A stretch of 64,000 bases of DNA from Brachycybe producta (GCA_036925085.1 JAUPFP010000025.1:1-64000); one strand, 5' to 3'. Positions 35,256-47,419 are shown, counted from the first letter of the stretch. The notes: generated by a model not told the origin, from the sequence alone. Numbers and translations are program-made.

Positions 35256-35437
35256 ACAGGCAAGTAAGCGCAGTAAAATACAAGTCTTTAGTCCCGCCAT
35301 TTTATAAGCGTCATACCAAATATTAACCAATTATAAATTGAAAAGGGGTGGAGAAATTAAGTCAGACCAAATAACAAACCAATTACAAGTTGTCGTTCCT
35401 CATAAACGACTGTATTTTACTGTCCTTACTTGCCTGT
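35256..35437. mobile_element. Family B-like hairpin element
   Basis: Ends ACAGGCAAGTAAGCGCAGT and ACTGTCCTTACTTGCCTGT are inverted, with AAAATACAAGTC / GACTGTATTTT inside the arms and two 'aaccaatta' blocks around GGGGTGG. Confidence 0.7.
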
Positions 35438-35647
35438 TTCATCTCTAGATGGAACTTTTGCGTAATGTATCGATATGGTGCTTGACGATATATCACTTGT
35501 GAAACATCGATAATAATTTAATTTATTGGCAAAAATCAAATACAAATATTTTATTATCTTTTAAAATAAGCTTTATATGTCAGTTTTAAAATTATCTTTC
35601 TCAGATAGTTTATCAACAGCTGATTTTCAAATCTGGTTAATGTTTAT

Positions 35648-35862
35648 TGTGTCTTTCAGAAGAACAAAAGAAACTAGAAAGTGTTTTAGAAAACTAGAAG
35701 GGTAGCCTCAATCAGTTCATGTTTGATATCTTTCAAAATAAACATTTTAAAGACAACAATTTTCATAACCTGACATAAAAAGTATATTTTGAAAGAATAC
35801 CATAAAGCCATTAAGTGATTCAGCTACCAGTCTAGTTTCTAACGCAGCTACCTTTCTAGTTT
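35648..35862. mobile_element. Family D hairpin MITE D5
   Basis: Both arms present (AACTAGAAGGGTAGCCTC ... CAGCTACCAGTCTAGTTTC). The right end is followed by a second short copy of the terminal motif at about 35,844-35,862. Confidence 0.6.
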
Positions 35863-35994
35863 CTAACAAGGCTTTTTATTTCTCTGTTTATTGTTCTTCT
35901 GAAACACAAGATAACCAGAGGAGAGAAAAAAAATAGCTATTCATAAAACATCTTAAAATGCTAAATTGGCCCTCTGCTATAGGCCCTTTTAAGC

Positions 35995-36232
35995 ACAGGC
36001 ATGTAAAGACAGGGACACGCTGACGTTTGCTCTGCCCTTTTATGAGCGTCAGACGAAATACCAACCAATTGGAAATTGAAAAGAGCGGAGCATGTGACGT
36101 CAGACCACATAACAAACCAATTAGAAGTTGTCAGTCCTCATAAAATGGGCGGAGCAAACGTCTGCGTGTTCCTGTTTTTACTTGAAAGGGTGGAGCCAAC
36201 TTCTGTTTATCCCGTTTTCTAATTGCCTGTCT
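35995..36232. mobile_element. Family B/A compound hairpin
   Basis: From ACAGGCATGTAAAGACAGG to GTTCCTGTTTTTACTTG is a complete hairpin with GGGCGGAGC blocks. A solitary family A right end (GGGTGGAGCCAACTTCTG ... TCTAATTGCCTGT) follows directly. Confidence 0.55.
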
Positions 36233-36650
36233 AAAATACAGAGTTCATTCAAATCGATTTTTGATTTCAATCGAGGATCGATTGATTGAGATAAATCGGT
36301 TTTTTTGCCGGTCTTTTTCAAATATAATTTGTTTCTTGAATAATTTTCTGTTGGTTCCTTTTCCAAATTTAGCTGACATTGATGCTAAAAATGGATACGG
36401 TCGATGTGGGTCTATTTTTGACAGCAAAAAAAAGTTGTCTTCTTTAAAAATAGGAAGAAAACGGAAATTTCCTTTTTTATATAATGTCTCATTGCCATTA
36501 CGTTATCATTGATAAGTTTGTGGCGCCACAAAGTGGTTCATTGGGTCCAACCTGCTATTTCTTACGAGAATGAGACCTTTTTTGTTTGTTTTTTCTGTTT
36601 CTGATTTATAGACTTCATGAGTGGGAACGGTTCTCATGAATGAAAAATGA
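36233..36650. other. Gene-free stretch
   Basis: No gene recognised. 'caaatcgatttttgatttcaa' and 'cgattgattgagataaatcgg' form a weak local symmetry. Confidence 0.4.
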
Positions 36651-37440
36651 AATAAACTAGAAAAGTGTTTTAAAAACTAGAAGGGTTAACTCAATCACTT
36701 TGGTATCTTTTAAAATAAACCTTTTTTTTAGGCGAAAATATTGTCTATTTATAAAGTTGTGTGATTTTTTAAACTCACATAAAAAGTTTATTTTAAAAGA
36801 TATCAACATTAAATTACCTCTAAGTGATTGAGTTACCCTTCTAGTTTCTACAACACTTTTCAAGTTTTTCTGAAGATTTTTTTAAGAACAGCTGATTTTT
36901 GGAACTTAGATTGTTCAGCGTTTCAGGAGCAAAATTAATTGAGAAACTAGAAAGTGTTTTAAAAACTAGAAGAGAGAAACTCAATCACTGAAGTGTATTT
37001 TTATGTTGATATATTTTAAAATAAGCTATTTATAGACGAAAATTAAAAATTATCGTCTGATTAAAGTTGTGTCAGTTTCAAATTCACATAAAAAAGCTTA
37101 TTTTGAAAGATATTAATTGTAAACATACAACTTCATTGACCCTTCTAGTTTCTAAAACACTTTTTTTTAATTTTTTCTTAAAAGAAGAGCAGAATTAAAA
37201 AGAAACTAGAAATTTCTTTAAAAAAACTAGAAATGTAGCTACAATCGGGTATTTTTACTGTTGATATATCGTTCAAAATAAACTTTTTATTGATAAAAAT
37301 TACAAAAAATGTCGTCTGGTTTACAGTTGGGATCATCTTTAAACTGTCTTTAAAAAGTTTATTTTGAAAGATATCATTATGAAAATACTTTTAATTGATT
37401 AAGCTACCCTTCTAGTTTCTAAAACACTTTTCAAGTTTCT
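36651..37440. mobile_element. Three successive family D hairpins (D6-D8)
   Basis: Complete hairpins lie at about 36,651-36,865, 36,945-37,170 and 37,202-37,438 in a row, each bounded by the CTAGAAGGGT-type left end and the CCCTTCTAGTTTCTAAAACAC right end. Spacers are 30-80 bp. Confidence 0.7.
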
Positions 37441-38130
37441 CTTTTAATTTTGCTTTTTCAAAGACAGGGTATAATCAAGAGTGTTCGAGATCAATTAATT
37501 TATAAAATCATCTTAATTGATTTTCTTTCAGATGTGTGAATTGGTTTCATCATCGTTATTGACTCTCCTTCTCAGTTCGAGACAAGGGGATTTATTCGTT
37601 TCGACGTCTTTCTTAAATCGGCTCGTCGTACTTTGTTCGGAATCCGGCTTCTTCTTCTTCTTCTGTTAAATTCATTCGGAGTTTCAAGTCGTTTATTGAA
37701 AAATCTCAAGAAATGAGGAAAGTTTCTTCTCGTCGATAATAGTTTCATATGTAAGTGTGTGTATCTTCTAGTTTTTTGTGTCCTTTTTTTTTTTTTTTTT
37801 TTTTGAAAAACACCAGAACCCGGAAAATCCTTTTTTCCGTTTTTGAACAAAAAAAAAAAGGTGAAAAGAGTTCAAAGAAGGAAATCTTCAAAATTAAATT
37901 TATTTAATTCTTTTTCGTCTATGACATTATTTTATAAATTAAAAATTAGAACGAAATTTAAGATGTTTTTGTTATTCTATTTTTTAAAAGAGCAAGTGAA
38001 ATTGAAAGTGGTTTAGAAACTAGAAGGGTAGTTCAATCACTTATAGGTATTTTCATATTTTTGTTATCTTTCAAAATAATTGATTGCTTTAAAGTTGAGA
38101 AATTTTTAGGTCTGTCTTTCAGGTACAAAA
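37441..38130. other. Gene-free stretch
   Basis: No gene recognised. It includes a poly-T run at about 37,786-37,804 and a partial family D arm at about 38,010-38,080. Confidence 0.4.
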
Positions 38131-38133
38131 TGA

Positions 38134-38790
38134 ATGGAAACTAGAAAGTGTTTTAGAAACTAGAAGGGTAGCCCCACATCTCTTTAAGTGAAATTTCATG
38201 TTTTACTATGTTTCAAAATAAACTTTAAATCAGTTTGACAATGTCCGAAGTTTAAGAAACTTTTTTTAAAATTATAATTAGAGGTGGGACGAATCCTAAA
38301 TTTTCTCGAAGCCGAATCGGTTCTCGAATCACTCGAATAAGAATCCTATATTATTCATTAAAAAAGATACAAATAAATGAAATAATATTAAATATTAAAT
38401 TATTAATAATAAAAAAAACACAGTGTGGCTTCACTCAGGGTCAGGCCACAAGGTGATGATATTGGTGATCCGGATACCACCACCGAAATTGCAACAATCG
38501 CCGGTTTTTTTGTTAGTGAACCGCTTTTATTGGACGTCAATGGAGTTAAAACTAATTTTACCAAAGTTTTTAACAGATTTTTTTAAGGTTAGGATTCGAA
38601 AAAGACGAGAAAAAAAAAACGCGAAGATTCGAGTTTTCGAATCTCGAATATTTGTCAAGATTCGCGGGATTCAAATGTCCCATACCTACTTTTTATCGAT
38701 AAAAATTTAATTTTGAAAGATATCAACACGAAAATAGTCTTAAGTGATTGAGCAACCCTTCTAGTTTCTAAAATATATCGAAGTTTTCTC
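38134..38790. mobile_element. Family D MITE D10 split by family E copy E4
   Basis: The D left arm (AACTAGAAGGGTAGCCC) at about 38,134-38,270 and the D right arm (GATATCAACACGAAAATAG ... CCTTCTAGTTTC) at about 38,705-38,790 are separated by a family E copy at 38,282-38,690 (GAGGTGGGACGAATCCTAAA ... CAAATGTCCCATACC). E therefore inserted into an existing D element. Confidence 0.65.
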
Positions 38791-38972
38791 GTCATTTTTG
38801 TACCGGAGAAACAGAATAATCAAAAGTTCGAAAAGAGAAAAAACTATGGGAGAATTTTATCTTATTTCATCAAGTTTTTTGCAGATCTTTTATTAATTTT
38901 ATTACTTGCATTTAACGATGTTTTTCATTTATATTCAGTTTCGTTTATAGTTTTGAAGAGACTCAGATAAAA

Positions 38973-39002
38973 ATGTGCGAAGAAGACGACGAATCACCGT
39001 GA
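38973..39002 (+). CDS. Short upstream ORF before the phosphatase start
   Basis: ATG to TGA encodes MCEEDDESP about 90 bp upstream of the phosphatase start codon. It would be a uORF if the transcript starts further 5', which the sequence does not show. Acidic tail-like composition may be chance. Confidence 0.3.
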   Translation: MCEEDDESP

Positions 39003-39094
39003 GCCTCGGCGTCTCTTTCTCTCCGGGCTTTTTTTAGCTTCTTCACTTTTCTCCCGTCGTGGACGTGTGCGAGCTGGACGGAAGGAAGAGGAAT

Positions 39095-42000
39095 ATGGTT
39101 TTTGTGAACGTCCATTCGCTGGCCGTCGACCAGTTGGCCGCAGTTATACGAAACAGATTGGATAAGGTAACATTAATTAAAATGATTCGTAATTATTACT
39201 TGTTTTTGGTGCGGTTTTTTTTTGTTTCACTTCGTTGAAAGTCGACGAACTCTTTCTTTTAGTTGTTTTTCACTTAGAAATTTAAATGTTTCCTGCTTTT
39301 TTTAAGGCTCTTAATTGTGCTAAGTGATTTTCTTTTTTGAAATTAAATTCTAGAGAATCTCGAGAATTTCTTCGAGTTCCGTGTGTGTTTTTGTTGTTAT
39401 TTCAGCGGTTTACCTCTGATTTTGGTCTTAATTTTAACATTTCGGACGCACCATTAAGAAGAATTTGAAAGTGTGTTAGAAACTAAGAACGGTAGCTCGA
39501 TTACTTTGTAGAGGTGGGACGAATCCTAAATTTTCTCGAATCTCTCGAATCTTCTGATAATCTGAATCTCGAATTCTTCATATAAGAATCCCATTATTAT
39601 TCATTAAGAAAATACAAATAAATGAAATAATATTAAATATTAAATTAATAATAATTTAAAAAAACACAGTGTGGCACTCAGGGTCAGGCCACAAGGTGGT
39701 GATATTGGTGATCCGGATAACCACCGAAATTACAACAATCGCCGGTTTTTTTGTTAGTCAACGCATCTATTGGACGTCAATGGAGTTGAAACTAATTTTA
39801 CCAAAGTTTTTAACAAGTTTTTTAAGGTTAGGATTCGAAAGACGAAAAATGCGCGAAGATTCGAGTTTTTGAATCTCGAATATTTTTCAAGATTCGCGAG
39901 ATTTGAGGCTTTGATTGTCCCATTTGACGATCCCCTTCTGAAACTGCAGAATAACCAGAGTTTTTTTATGGATAGGTTTTTCATAAAACATCTTAATTAA
40001 AAGGTATTTTGTCTTTTCTACTTTTGTTTCCATTTAGGTATTAATCATTGACAGTCGTTCGTTTTTGGAGTTCAATACTTGTCACGTTCTGAATTCAGTG
40101 AATGTCTGCTGTTCGAAGATCGTGAAACGGAGGCTACAACAGGACAAGGTTGGGAATCCACTCTTTTTTCACTCTCTGAAGATGAAAAAAATAAAATACG
40201 GGAGTTGCAAATGGAAAAGAAGGGGTCGTTTTAACTGAATACGAAGCCCCAATTGCAGTCAGTTAATTCATTCAAAAAAAAAACCCTTAAGAGAAACATT
40301 TTTCTCAAGGTTGTCTTGTTATATTATTTGGGCGAATGCTGCTGTTGCCTTCACCTCCCTATCCTCTAACCACCACCACCACCATCATCATCATGATGAT
40401 GAGTTCGTGAATAATTCATGAAAATATATCCACAGTATTTTCATATTAATATCTTGGCTATTCTTTTTCCTCTTTCTGAATTTTTCAGCATTTTTGTGAC
40501 TCATTCACATTGTGAAACTTTTTTTTTTCAATGACCTTCGTCGTTTTCTGTTTTAATTGTTTCTCTTTTTCTCCCAACTCTTCTGTATGTAATTTTCCAT
40601 AGCGAAATCTCCTCTTCCTCCTCCTCCTCCTCCTCGTAGTTTTCTAGTTTATTCGTCACCTGTTGACGATCATTTGTTTATAAATACGCCCAACTTTTAA
40701 AAAGTATTAATGGATTTTTATTGTTTCTTAAGGTGGTTGTTGGATTTTTCTCTTTGCGGTTCTGCGAAAATATAAAGAGTTTTCGTACAAATATTTTTTT
40801 TTAGAAGAAATATTACGAAAAAAAATTTGTGGTTTTAGAAACTACAATAGTTGGTGCTTAGGCCGAGCACCACATCAAGCTGACAAGAATGCAACATGAG
40901 TTGGAGACAAAAATACAACAAAAATGATAGAAAAAAAAACAGATTTTGAAAACAAAACAAACATGAAACAATTGTCAGCAGTAGACTCCAAGACAAAAAC
41001 CATAACAAATTTGTGACACAACATAAATTGGGTTTTTGTCTGTTGTTGGTTTTAATACAAACTTGTCCACACTGCACAGACAACAGTTGACAAAAATGTT
41101 GCATAATACCGAGACAAAACATAAACCTTTTGATGTTTACCCAACTTGCGACGAGACATGGAATAAGTTTGTGAAATAGCAGACAAAACAAAACATAAAA
41201 GTCGCAGAAATGTTTTAGAATTGTCGCCAATTTGTCTCGAAGCACTTAGTTTCTGTTGTGTTTTGTCAGCTTGATGTGAATCCAGCTTAATGCTATAAGT
41301 ATTTTCATAATGATATCTTTCAAAATAAACTTTTTATGACAGTTTGAAAAAAGGTGAAAATAGTTTCTTTTTGTGAAATGTCAATGGAAAAATCCTAAAA
41401 ACAGGTTTCATTTTCAAACTGAACTATAAAATCGTTTATTTTTTAAGAATTTTTAAGAAAAAACTTTTAGCATAATCGTTTCCCATTCTAGTTTTGAAAA
41501 CGATTTGAATTTTATCGTAATGGTATTCCTGAAAAAAGTTTGACTGACGTTTATGCGCGCAGCTCAATACGGCGTTCTCGAGTGAGACTCACAAAATGAA
41601 AATGATTTTCATTCGATCTTAGGTATCGGTGAAGGAGTTTTTGGCTCACACCTGTCAAATCGATTCCGACGAAACGTTCGATGTTATCGTTTACGACCAG
41701 GGTTCGGTCGAAGTGTCATCGTTGCCCGTCGATAGTTTCGTTCACGTCTTACTTAGCAAACTATCCGATGTTTTCAAGTCGGTCGGCTTGTTACGAGGTG
41801 TGTGTTTGACGTCATAGACCGGTTTGGAATTTTTCATTTTGTAACATCCTATATTCACTTGTTAAATGTGTTTTACAGGTGGGTTTTTGGAATTTCAAGC
41901 GAGTCATCCAAGTCTGTGCGAAGACAAGACTAGAAAATGTTGTCCTATGACGTCGTTGTCGCAACCTTGCATGTCGATCAGTAACTTGGGTCCTACTCGG

Positions 42001-45000
42001 ATTCTTCCGTTTTTGTATTTGGGGTCTCAGGCCGATGCCCTTAACAAAGAACTTTTACAGGTTCGCGTGTTTGTCGTAAAACATTGATTTCTGGGTTTTC
42101 TAGTTTTAAAATGACGTCAGGTTTGTAAGGAAACAAAAAAAAAAGAATAATACTTTTAAGAGGCTAGTTTTTCTAGAGTCAAATAAAATACACCTAAATT
42201 AGGATTGTAAGGGTGACTGTAGCCTCTAACCAGCCTCTTTCATTGCAAATAGCAAAATTATTTTTGCCTTAATGAAGTTAATGATTTCCTTTGAAATTGA
42301 AAACAAAAAAAAATCATTTGATTTTTATGAAGAAATTCAAGAAATTTTGAGATAATTTACAAAATATATGCACACATCGTAGTTTTAACGTATGAAAGTC
42401 TGGCTAGTCTGTCCTTGGGGAACAAAATTCAGAGAAACTTACTTGTTTTAGAAACTAGAAGAGTAGTTCGATCACTTAAAAACTATTTTCATGTTAATAT
42501 TTTTTAAAAGTAAACTTTTTATGCAAGTTTGAAAATTACTCAACTTTAAAAGTTTATTTTGAAAGATATCAACATGAAATTACTATGAATAGATTCAGCT
42601 ACCCTTCTAGTTTCTAATACTTTAAAATTCTCTTCCTTCTGAAATGTAGAATGAGGAGAGTACGAAGATCAGCTGTTCGCAAAACATTTTCGGGCCGATT
42701 TTAAAGTCTAAAAGCTCCTCAAACTCTTAATTATTCTGTTTTTCAGTAGTAACATTAAGAGGAATTTCAAAATGTTTTAGAAACTGGAAGAGTAGTTCAA
42801 TCACTTATTATTTTCATTATTAGAATAAGCTTTTTATGTCAGTTTGAAAATGGGGACCGTCTTTAAGCAGACTATGTTTCTTGTAATTTTTTTGTCTATA
42901 AAAAGTTTATTTTGAAAGATATCAACATGAAACTACCATGAAGTGGTCCGGCTACCCGTTCTAGTTTCTAACATTTCCAACTGAAGACGCAGAATAATAG
43001 CCAGAGTTCATAAATCAGCTGTTCATAAAACAATTTTAAATAAAATTAATATAATTTAATTTTTTTCTCTTAATTTCTTAAATCCTGACTTAAAATATTA
43101 TTAATCTATGTACTTTTAACTGTTAATCGAAGTTTATTAATTTAGTTAAATTTTTATGTAGGATCACAACATAACGTACGAATTGAACGTGAGTACGTCT
43201 TGTCCACAGCCGGAGTTCATTCAAGAGGGACATTTTCTTCGTATTGCGGTGAACGATAATTACAGCGAGAAACTGTTGCCTTACTTTCCACGAGCATTTC
43301 AGTTTTTGGGTAAATTTCTTCCTTTTTTAAGTTTTCTTGGCTCGACTTTTTTGTTTTGTTTTAATCGTGGAGATTTCACTTTTTTTCTCCTATTCAGACA
43401 AAGTACAAGAGGCAAATGGTTGCGTCCTTATTCATTGTTTGGCTGGAATTTCACGATCTCCGACCGTTGCCATAGCTTACATCATGAAGCATCTTCACAT
43501 GTCTTCGGACGAAGCTTACAGGTGAGAAAGAGAACGACATTTCTTCTAATTTCTTAATGTTATGAGTGTGACAATATAATAACTAACGTGTTTTTGGTTT
43601 TTACGATCTTTCGAAAAGGTACGTTAAGTCAAAACGAGCGACCATTTCGCCAAACTTTAACTTCTTGGGGCAGTTATTGGAATTCGAGAGGCAACTTCAG
43701 GCTGAAAACGTTTTAAAGGGCAAAGATGTACCGACGACGGCTCTTCCTTTTCCGAGTGGTCCCAAACGTCAATGTCGCACCGATATGCGAAGTACAAGTA
43801 AACTGGCTTTGAACTTAGACCTTCCGGTGACGACGATGGACGCGGTTTTGTGTAGTTCACCGGATACAATGTCATCGACAGTTCTACTTCCGCGTCCGGG
43901 TGATCAATCACCGACAACTGGCATTGCTAAATTGAGCTTCCATACGGCGAACGAATATGACGATCGTGTTCTAAGTACGGAAGCAACAACATCGTCGAGA
44001 GTCTTCAAGATGGCAGCAGCAGCAGACACTCACGAGATGAAATACTCTCGGTTTTCTTGCAAGACACGGTTCTCTTCCATGATGGCCGTCAAAGAGGAAT
44101 CGCAATCCTCTGAATCGAAATCCTCGTCTTACGTTATGAGCTGCGAATCTAAGCGCTTATTTACCTCTAAAGTACAAATAATGAAGAGTAGCGTGGGTGA
44201 GTCGACGGGTTGTAATGTTACGAGGTCTTCGGCGACCTCGGCGTTCAACTTTGTACCGTCGTCGTCGTGTCGATCTCTCGGTGTCGAGTCTAGTCATTTG
44301 TCGCCTTCACCCGATCGAGAGTTTCAATCGCGGAAGGAAGTTCCTTTATTATCGATGGAAAAAAGCCATGATAGTTTGACTGACAGCATAGATAGTCTCA
44401 CTTCTTCGCGTTGTACGTCCGGTTCCATGTGTTCTTCTTGGAACGCGGACGTTCCCGATTACTGTCGTTCCGATTCTACGAGCACGAGTGGCCTCGGAAG
44501 CGAAGTTTCGGATCTAGATAGCTGTATCGATTCTCAAAGCGTAGCCGGTCCACTTTCTCCAAAGAGAGAAATAATAATCGACGACGAAGAAGTGATGTTG
44601 AGGAAGCCGAGATTCTTGTTACCGGGTCCGGTTTCCTATAAAGGAAGAGAACGGAACGAAACTAAGGCGAGAGACAGTGGAAATCCTCTGAGTCCTTCGG
44701 ATAGTCCATCCGCTGTTGTTGGTTCGCAGTCGCATCAAGCGTTTAGTTTCTGGGAAAAAGCTAGTTCGAAGGGTAACGTTGAGGCTTCGCACGATAGTGG
44801 GATCGTCACTTCACCGATGTGGTCGGAATGTGAGGAATTTGCAACCAATTGGTTCGATCACGGAAGTTCTACGGCTACTACGAAAGCTTCGAGTGAAAAG
44901 TCGATCTCGCAATCGACCAAAACGAGCTCGAAAGGACTCGACGTCGAGAATTTCACTTCTACGGCATCTGTGGCTCTGTCGACGGTAACACAATCCGAGA

Positions 45001-45530
45001 AGTCTACGTCAAAACGAGAAATTGCCACCGTTGAAACGAAAGCGGTGACCACACGAGAGGCTTTTAGTTCGTTGATGGCAAAGCATTTTATCGGTACCGT
45101 TATTTCCGGTCGAGATAATATGGGCACCGTTTCTACGACGTCCAAAGACGACGGGTTGTATCGAGCTCATTCGTGTCCCGGAATTCTAAGTTGGCTTCAG
45201 TGTTCTTCTTCATCTCTGGACATTCGTACTCCTCCTTTTACGACGGCCGCTTCGTTTCTAGCTTCTTCCGGTCCACGGTTGCGAAAGCTTAACTTATCGT
45301 CGCTCGGAAAAGCCGAAAGGTTTCGTAACCGTTACAGTTGTGGCAGTCTCGACTGCACCGATCTCGAACGATTCATCTTTGACTCGTGCCCAGATTTTGG
45401 ACACTTCGGTCATTGTCATTCGAGTACCAAAAGTCTCGAAGGTGGTGGCGGCGGTGGTGTCGACAAGACTCCACTTTCTCCGACCCATCGTACGTTTGGT
45501 CGTAATGCCAGAGTGATCCCAGTTTCTTGA
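39095..45530 (+). CDS. MAP-kinase phosphatase of the DUSP8/DUSP16 class
   Basis: Seven exons: 39095-39166, 40038-40148, 41623-41797, 41879-42060, 43162-43309, 43398-43521 and 43619-45530. They total 2,724 nt in phase and encode 907 residues. The N-terminal rhodanese/CDC25-like domain (about 10-135) carries the kinase-docking basic patch KRRLQQDK at 54-61. The dual-specificity phosphatase domain (about 157-292) begins GPTRILPFLYLGSQ and has Asp212 (AVNDNYSEK) as likely general acid and the catalytic loop HCLAGISRS with Cys243. Known role of this class: dephosphorylation of Thr and Tyr in JNK/p38 activation loops. The rest (about 293-907) is one exon, Ser/Thr-rich, without a folded domain I can recognise; human DUSP8/16 have shorter tails (total about 625-665). 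Assignment to DUSP8 versus DUSP16 is not possible. Large introns contain mobile elements. Confidence 0.93.
39509..39925. mobile_element. Family E copy E5 in phosphatase intron 1
   Basis: It starts GAGGTGGGACGAATCCTAAA and ends near 'gattgtcccatttgacg', with the family interior (ATTAAATTAATAATAATTT, 'tgatccggataaccacc', 'ctattggacgtcaatgg'). Confidence 0.65.
40810..41515. mobile_element. Subfamily D' element split by family F copy F2 in intron 2
   Basis: D' sequence stops at 'tagttggtgctta' near 40,860 and resumes at 41,288 with 'ttaatgctataag'. The intervening F2 runs from 'ggccgagcaccacatcaagc' to GTCAGCTTGATGTGAATCC. TTA is present at both junctions, consistent with a 3-bp target duplication. 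The long minus-strand frame within F2 is without domain features. Confidence 0.6.
42442..42990. mobile_element. Two family D MITEs in phosphatase intron 4
   Basis: Complete hairpins lie at about 42,442-42,660 and 42,760-42,990. Each has TTTATTTTGAAAGATATCAA in the right arm and CTAGTTTCTAA at the end. Intron 42,061-43,161 is about 1.1 kb, largely because of them. Confidence 0.65.
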
Positions 45531-46291
45531 GACGAAAGATCCGAGATTTCTCTTTAAGAATCAACGTACTTTTATTTTTTCTTCAGTCGATTTTTTTTTT
45601 TCAGTTGTAAAGTTTTTACGAGAAGCTTAAGTTTTTTTTTCCGTTTGTTCTTAGATGTTCACTTATTCCGCTGTTCGAGAGCGAATATTTATATATATTT
45701 TTTTGTATATTTTCATTTCTTTCGTGGACTTTGTTGGAGAAAATGGTGTCTAGAAAGGTAAAATTTAACCTGGAGTTTCTACAAAAAAAAAGGAAGAACC
45801 GAATTTCAATTGAAATATTTGGTTTTTATCACTTTATTGTTGTTTTTTAAAATAACTCCCATTATTCAAATTTTTTGTTTTTGGTAAAGATGGCAGGAAA
45901 GTTCATTTTTTTTTGTTTTGTTATTTGTTTAAAAATTGGTTAAATCCTAATAATAGTTTATTATGGCTGTTTTTCTTTTTTGTTTTTAATGAAAGATTAT
46001 TTTTTTTTTCTTTTAAAACATCGTGAAAAAAGGGGGTTAAAAGACCAAAAGTTGGTTTTCATTATAAATATCTTACAGAAATTTATCCTTTACATCTCAT
46101 CTCTTATAGTTAGAAAGTTAAAATTTAACAATGGGAAGCGTGTCGAAACGGCCTGATAAGCAGGCATTAGAAAGATTTTTTTTTTGAAACTTAGAAATAG
46201 AAACCAATTTTTCATAAAAAAAATATGTATCAATGTTGGGGCTTAGCAATGAAATCATTGCATTATAGCCGTGATCGGTTTGGAACGTAAT
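45531..46291. other. Phosphatase 3' flank
   Basis: T-rich sequence following the TGA at 45,528-45,530, probably the 3' UTR in part. No other gene recognised. Confidence 0.45.
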
Positions 46292-46462
46292 GCTCTCGTT
46301 ACGATCATGCAGCGAAAGTACTGCATATACAGCATTACAGGTAAAAAGGACGTCGCTGCTTGCGCCTCGTACCACAATTCAATGTGGTATGTCATGGTGG
46401 TGACGTCATTTTTTTCTGTAATGCGGTATGCAGTGCATTAGCTGCATGATCGTAACGAGAAC
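46292..46462. mobile_element. Inverted-repeat element with ~46-bp arms
   Basis: The left arm GCTCTCGTTACGATCATGC and onward to 'cagcattacag' (46,292-46,340) is matched in reverse by 'ctgtaatgcggtatgcag' to GCATGATCGTAACGAG (46,417-46,462). No coding capacity. Confidence 0.65.
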
Positions 46463-46494
46463 AATAATACATACGAGGTATACTTACCTCACCG

Positions 46495-46722
46495 TAAGAA
46501 GAAGCTTGTGACGTCAGAGGGGTTGACCAAAAAACCTTTTGTTTAAACTGTTGAAAACGTTCCTTAAAATAAAGTTAAGCTTAAACCGGAATGCAAGAAA
46601 AATATAGTAAGTCTGTGGAAAAGTCTTAAGTTTAACTTTGGCTTAAGTAACACTTTTAGGCTGTAAATGACGTAATTCCCAGTTTTTTGTCAACTCCTCT
46701 GACGCCACAAGCTTTCATCTTA
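46495..46722. mobile_element. Inverted-repeat element with GACGTCAGAGG ends
   Basis: The left end TAAGAAGAAGCTTGTGACGT with CAGAGGGGTTGACC pairs with TCAACTCCTCTGACGCCAC and AAGCTTTCATCTTA at the right. It lies only 32 bp after the previous element and is followed by a run of about 16 G. Confidence 0.6.
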
Positions 46723-47419
46723 TGGGGGGGGGGGGGGGGTCAAGTGTACAATCGAAAAGTTCTCGGACTGTGGCACTGTAAAAAGTAACTTTGCTTATCT
46801 ATGATTCGTTTCTATTGTATAATGGAGAAGAATGCGGACCAGGAGGCTACTTTAAAGGCAGCACGTATCACCATCGAAGTAGTCTTGCGGTCCGCATTCA
46901 TATACCGTCGTTGCAGCGCCTTTCCCCACTTTCGAAGATACTCCTGGAAGGCCTTTTGTGGGACACTTTAACGTCGTTTGATGATGTGGATGAAATTAAT
47001 GCCGAAACGACGAAGATTCCCAACGGTCTTTCACGAAAGGACTTCCAGGCGTGTTTACGGAATAGTGAGACAGTTACGTTTATCTACCAGTTATTTTTTT
47101 TTACAGTGCCAGACCAGGAACTTGTTGATTGCTTCTGGAATATACAAAGTGGTTTCTTAAACGTGTTCCATTAGGTATAAAGTGAGAAATTAGATTACAT
47201 GAAATCCCATCATTTAAGAACATATCGTAGTGTTGGGTGATTTAAGAATAAGAAATTCATAAAATTCCATTTCTTTGCGTTTTTGCAATCGTTTTCTTGA
47301 AAATCTTAAGAAATAAGTTACATTCTTAGCAATTTCAATAACTGTATACCCAATTTAAGCTGATTTTAAAGTGTAAACACTTCTCGAATTTTTATGTTTT
47401 TCAGAAGAAGCAAAATTAA
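46723..47419. other. Gene-free stretch
   Basis: A 127-codon plus-strand frame (46,791-47,174) spans a GAATGCGGACC/GGTCCGCATTC hairpin at 46,829-46,899 and has no domain I recognise. I do not call it a gene. Confidence 0.4.

Noticed and set aside
40835-41245. 136-codon minus-strand frame
   Set aside because: It lies within the family F mobile element in a phosphatase intron, is Leu/Cys-rich, and has no recognisable domain.
43657-43917. Antisense frames across the long phosphatase exon
   Set aside because: They are shadows of the real + strand reading frame, which shows the phosphatase domain and correct splice phases.
46791-47174. 127-codon plus-strand frame
   Set aside because: No start context, domain or splice partners recognised; it spans a small hairpin and reads like chance.
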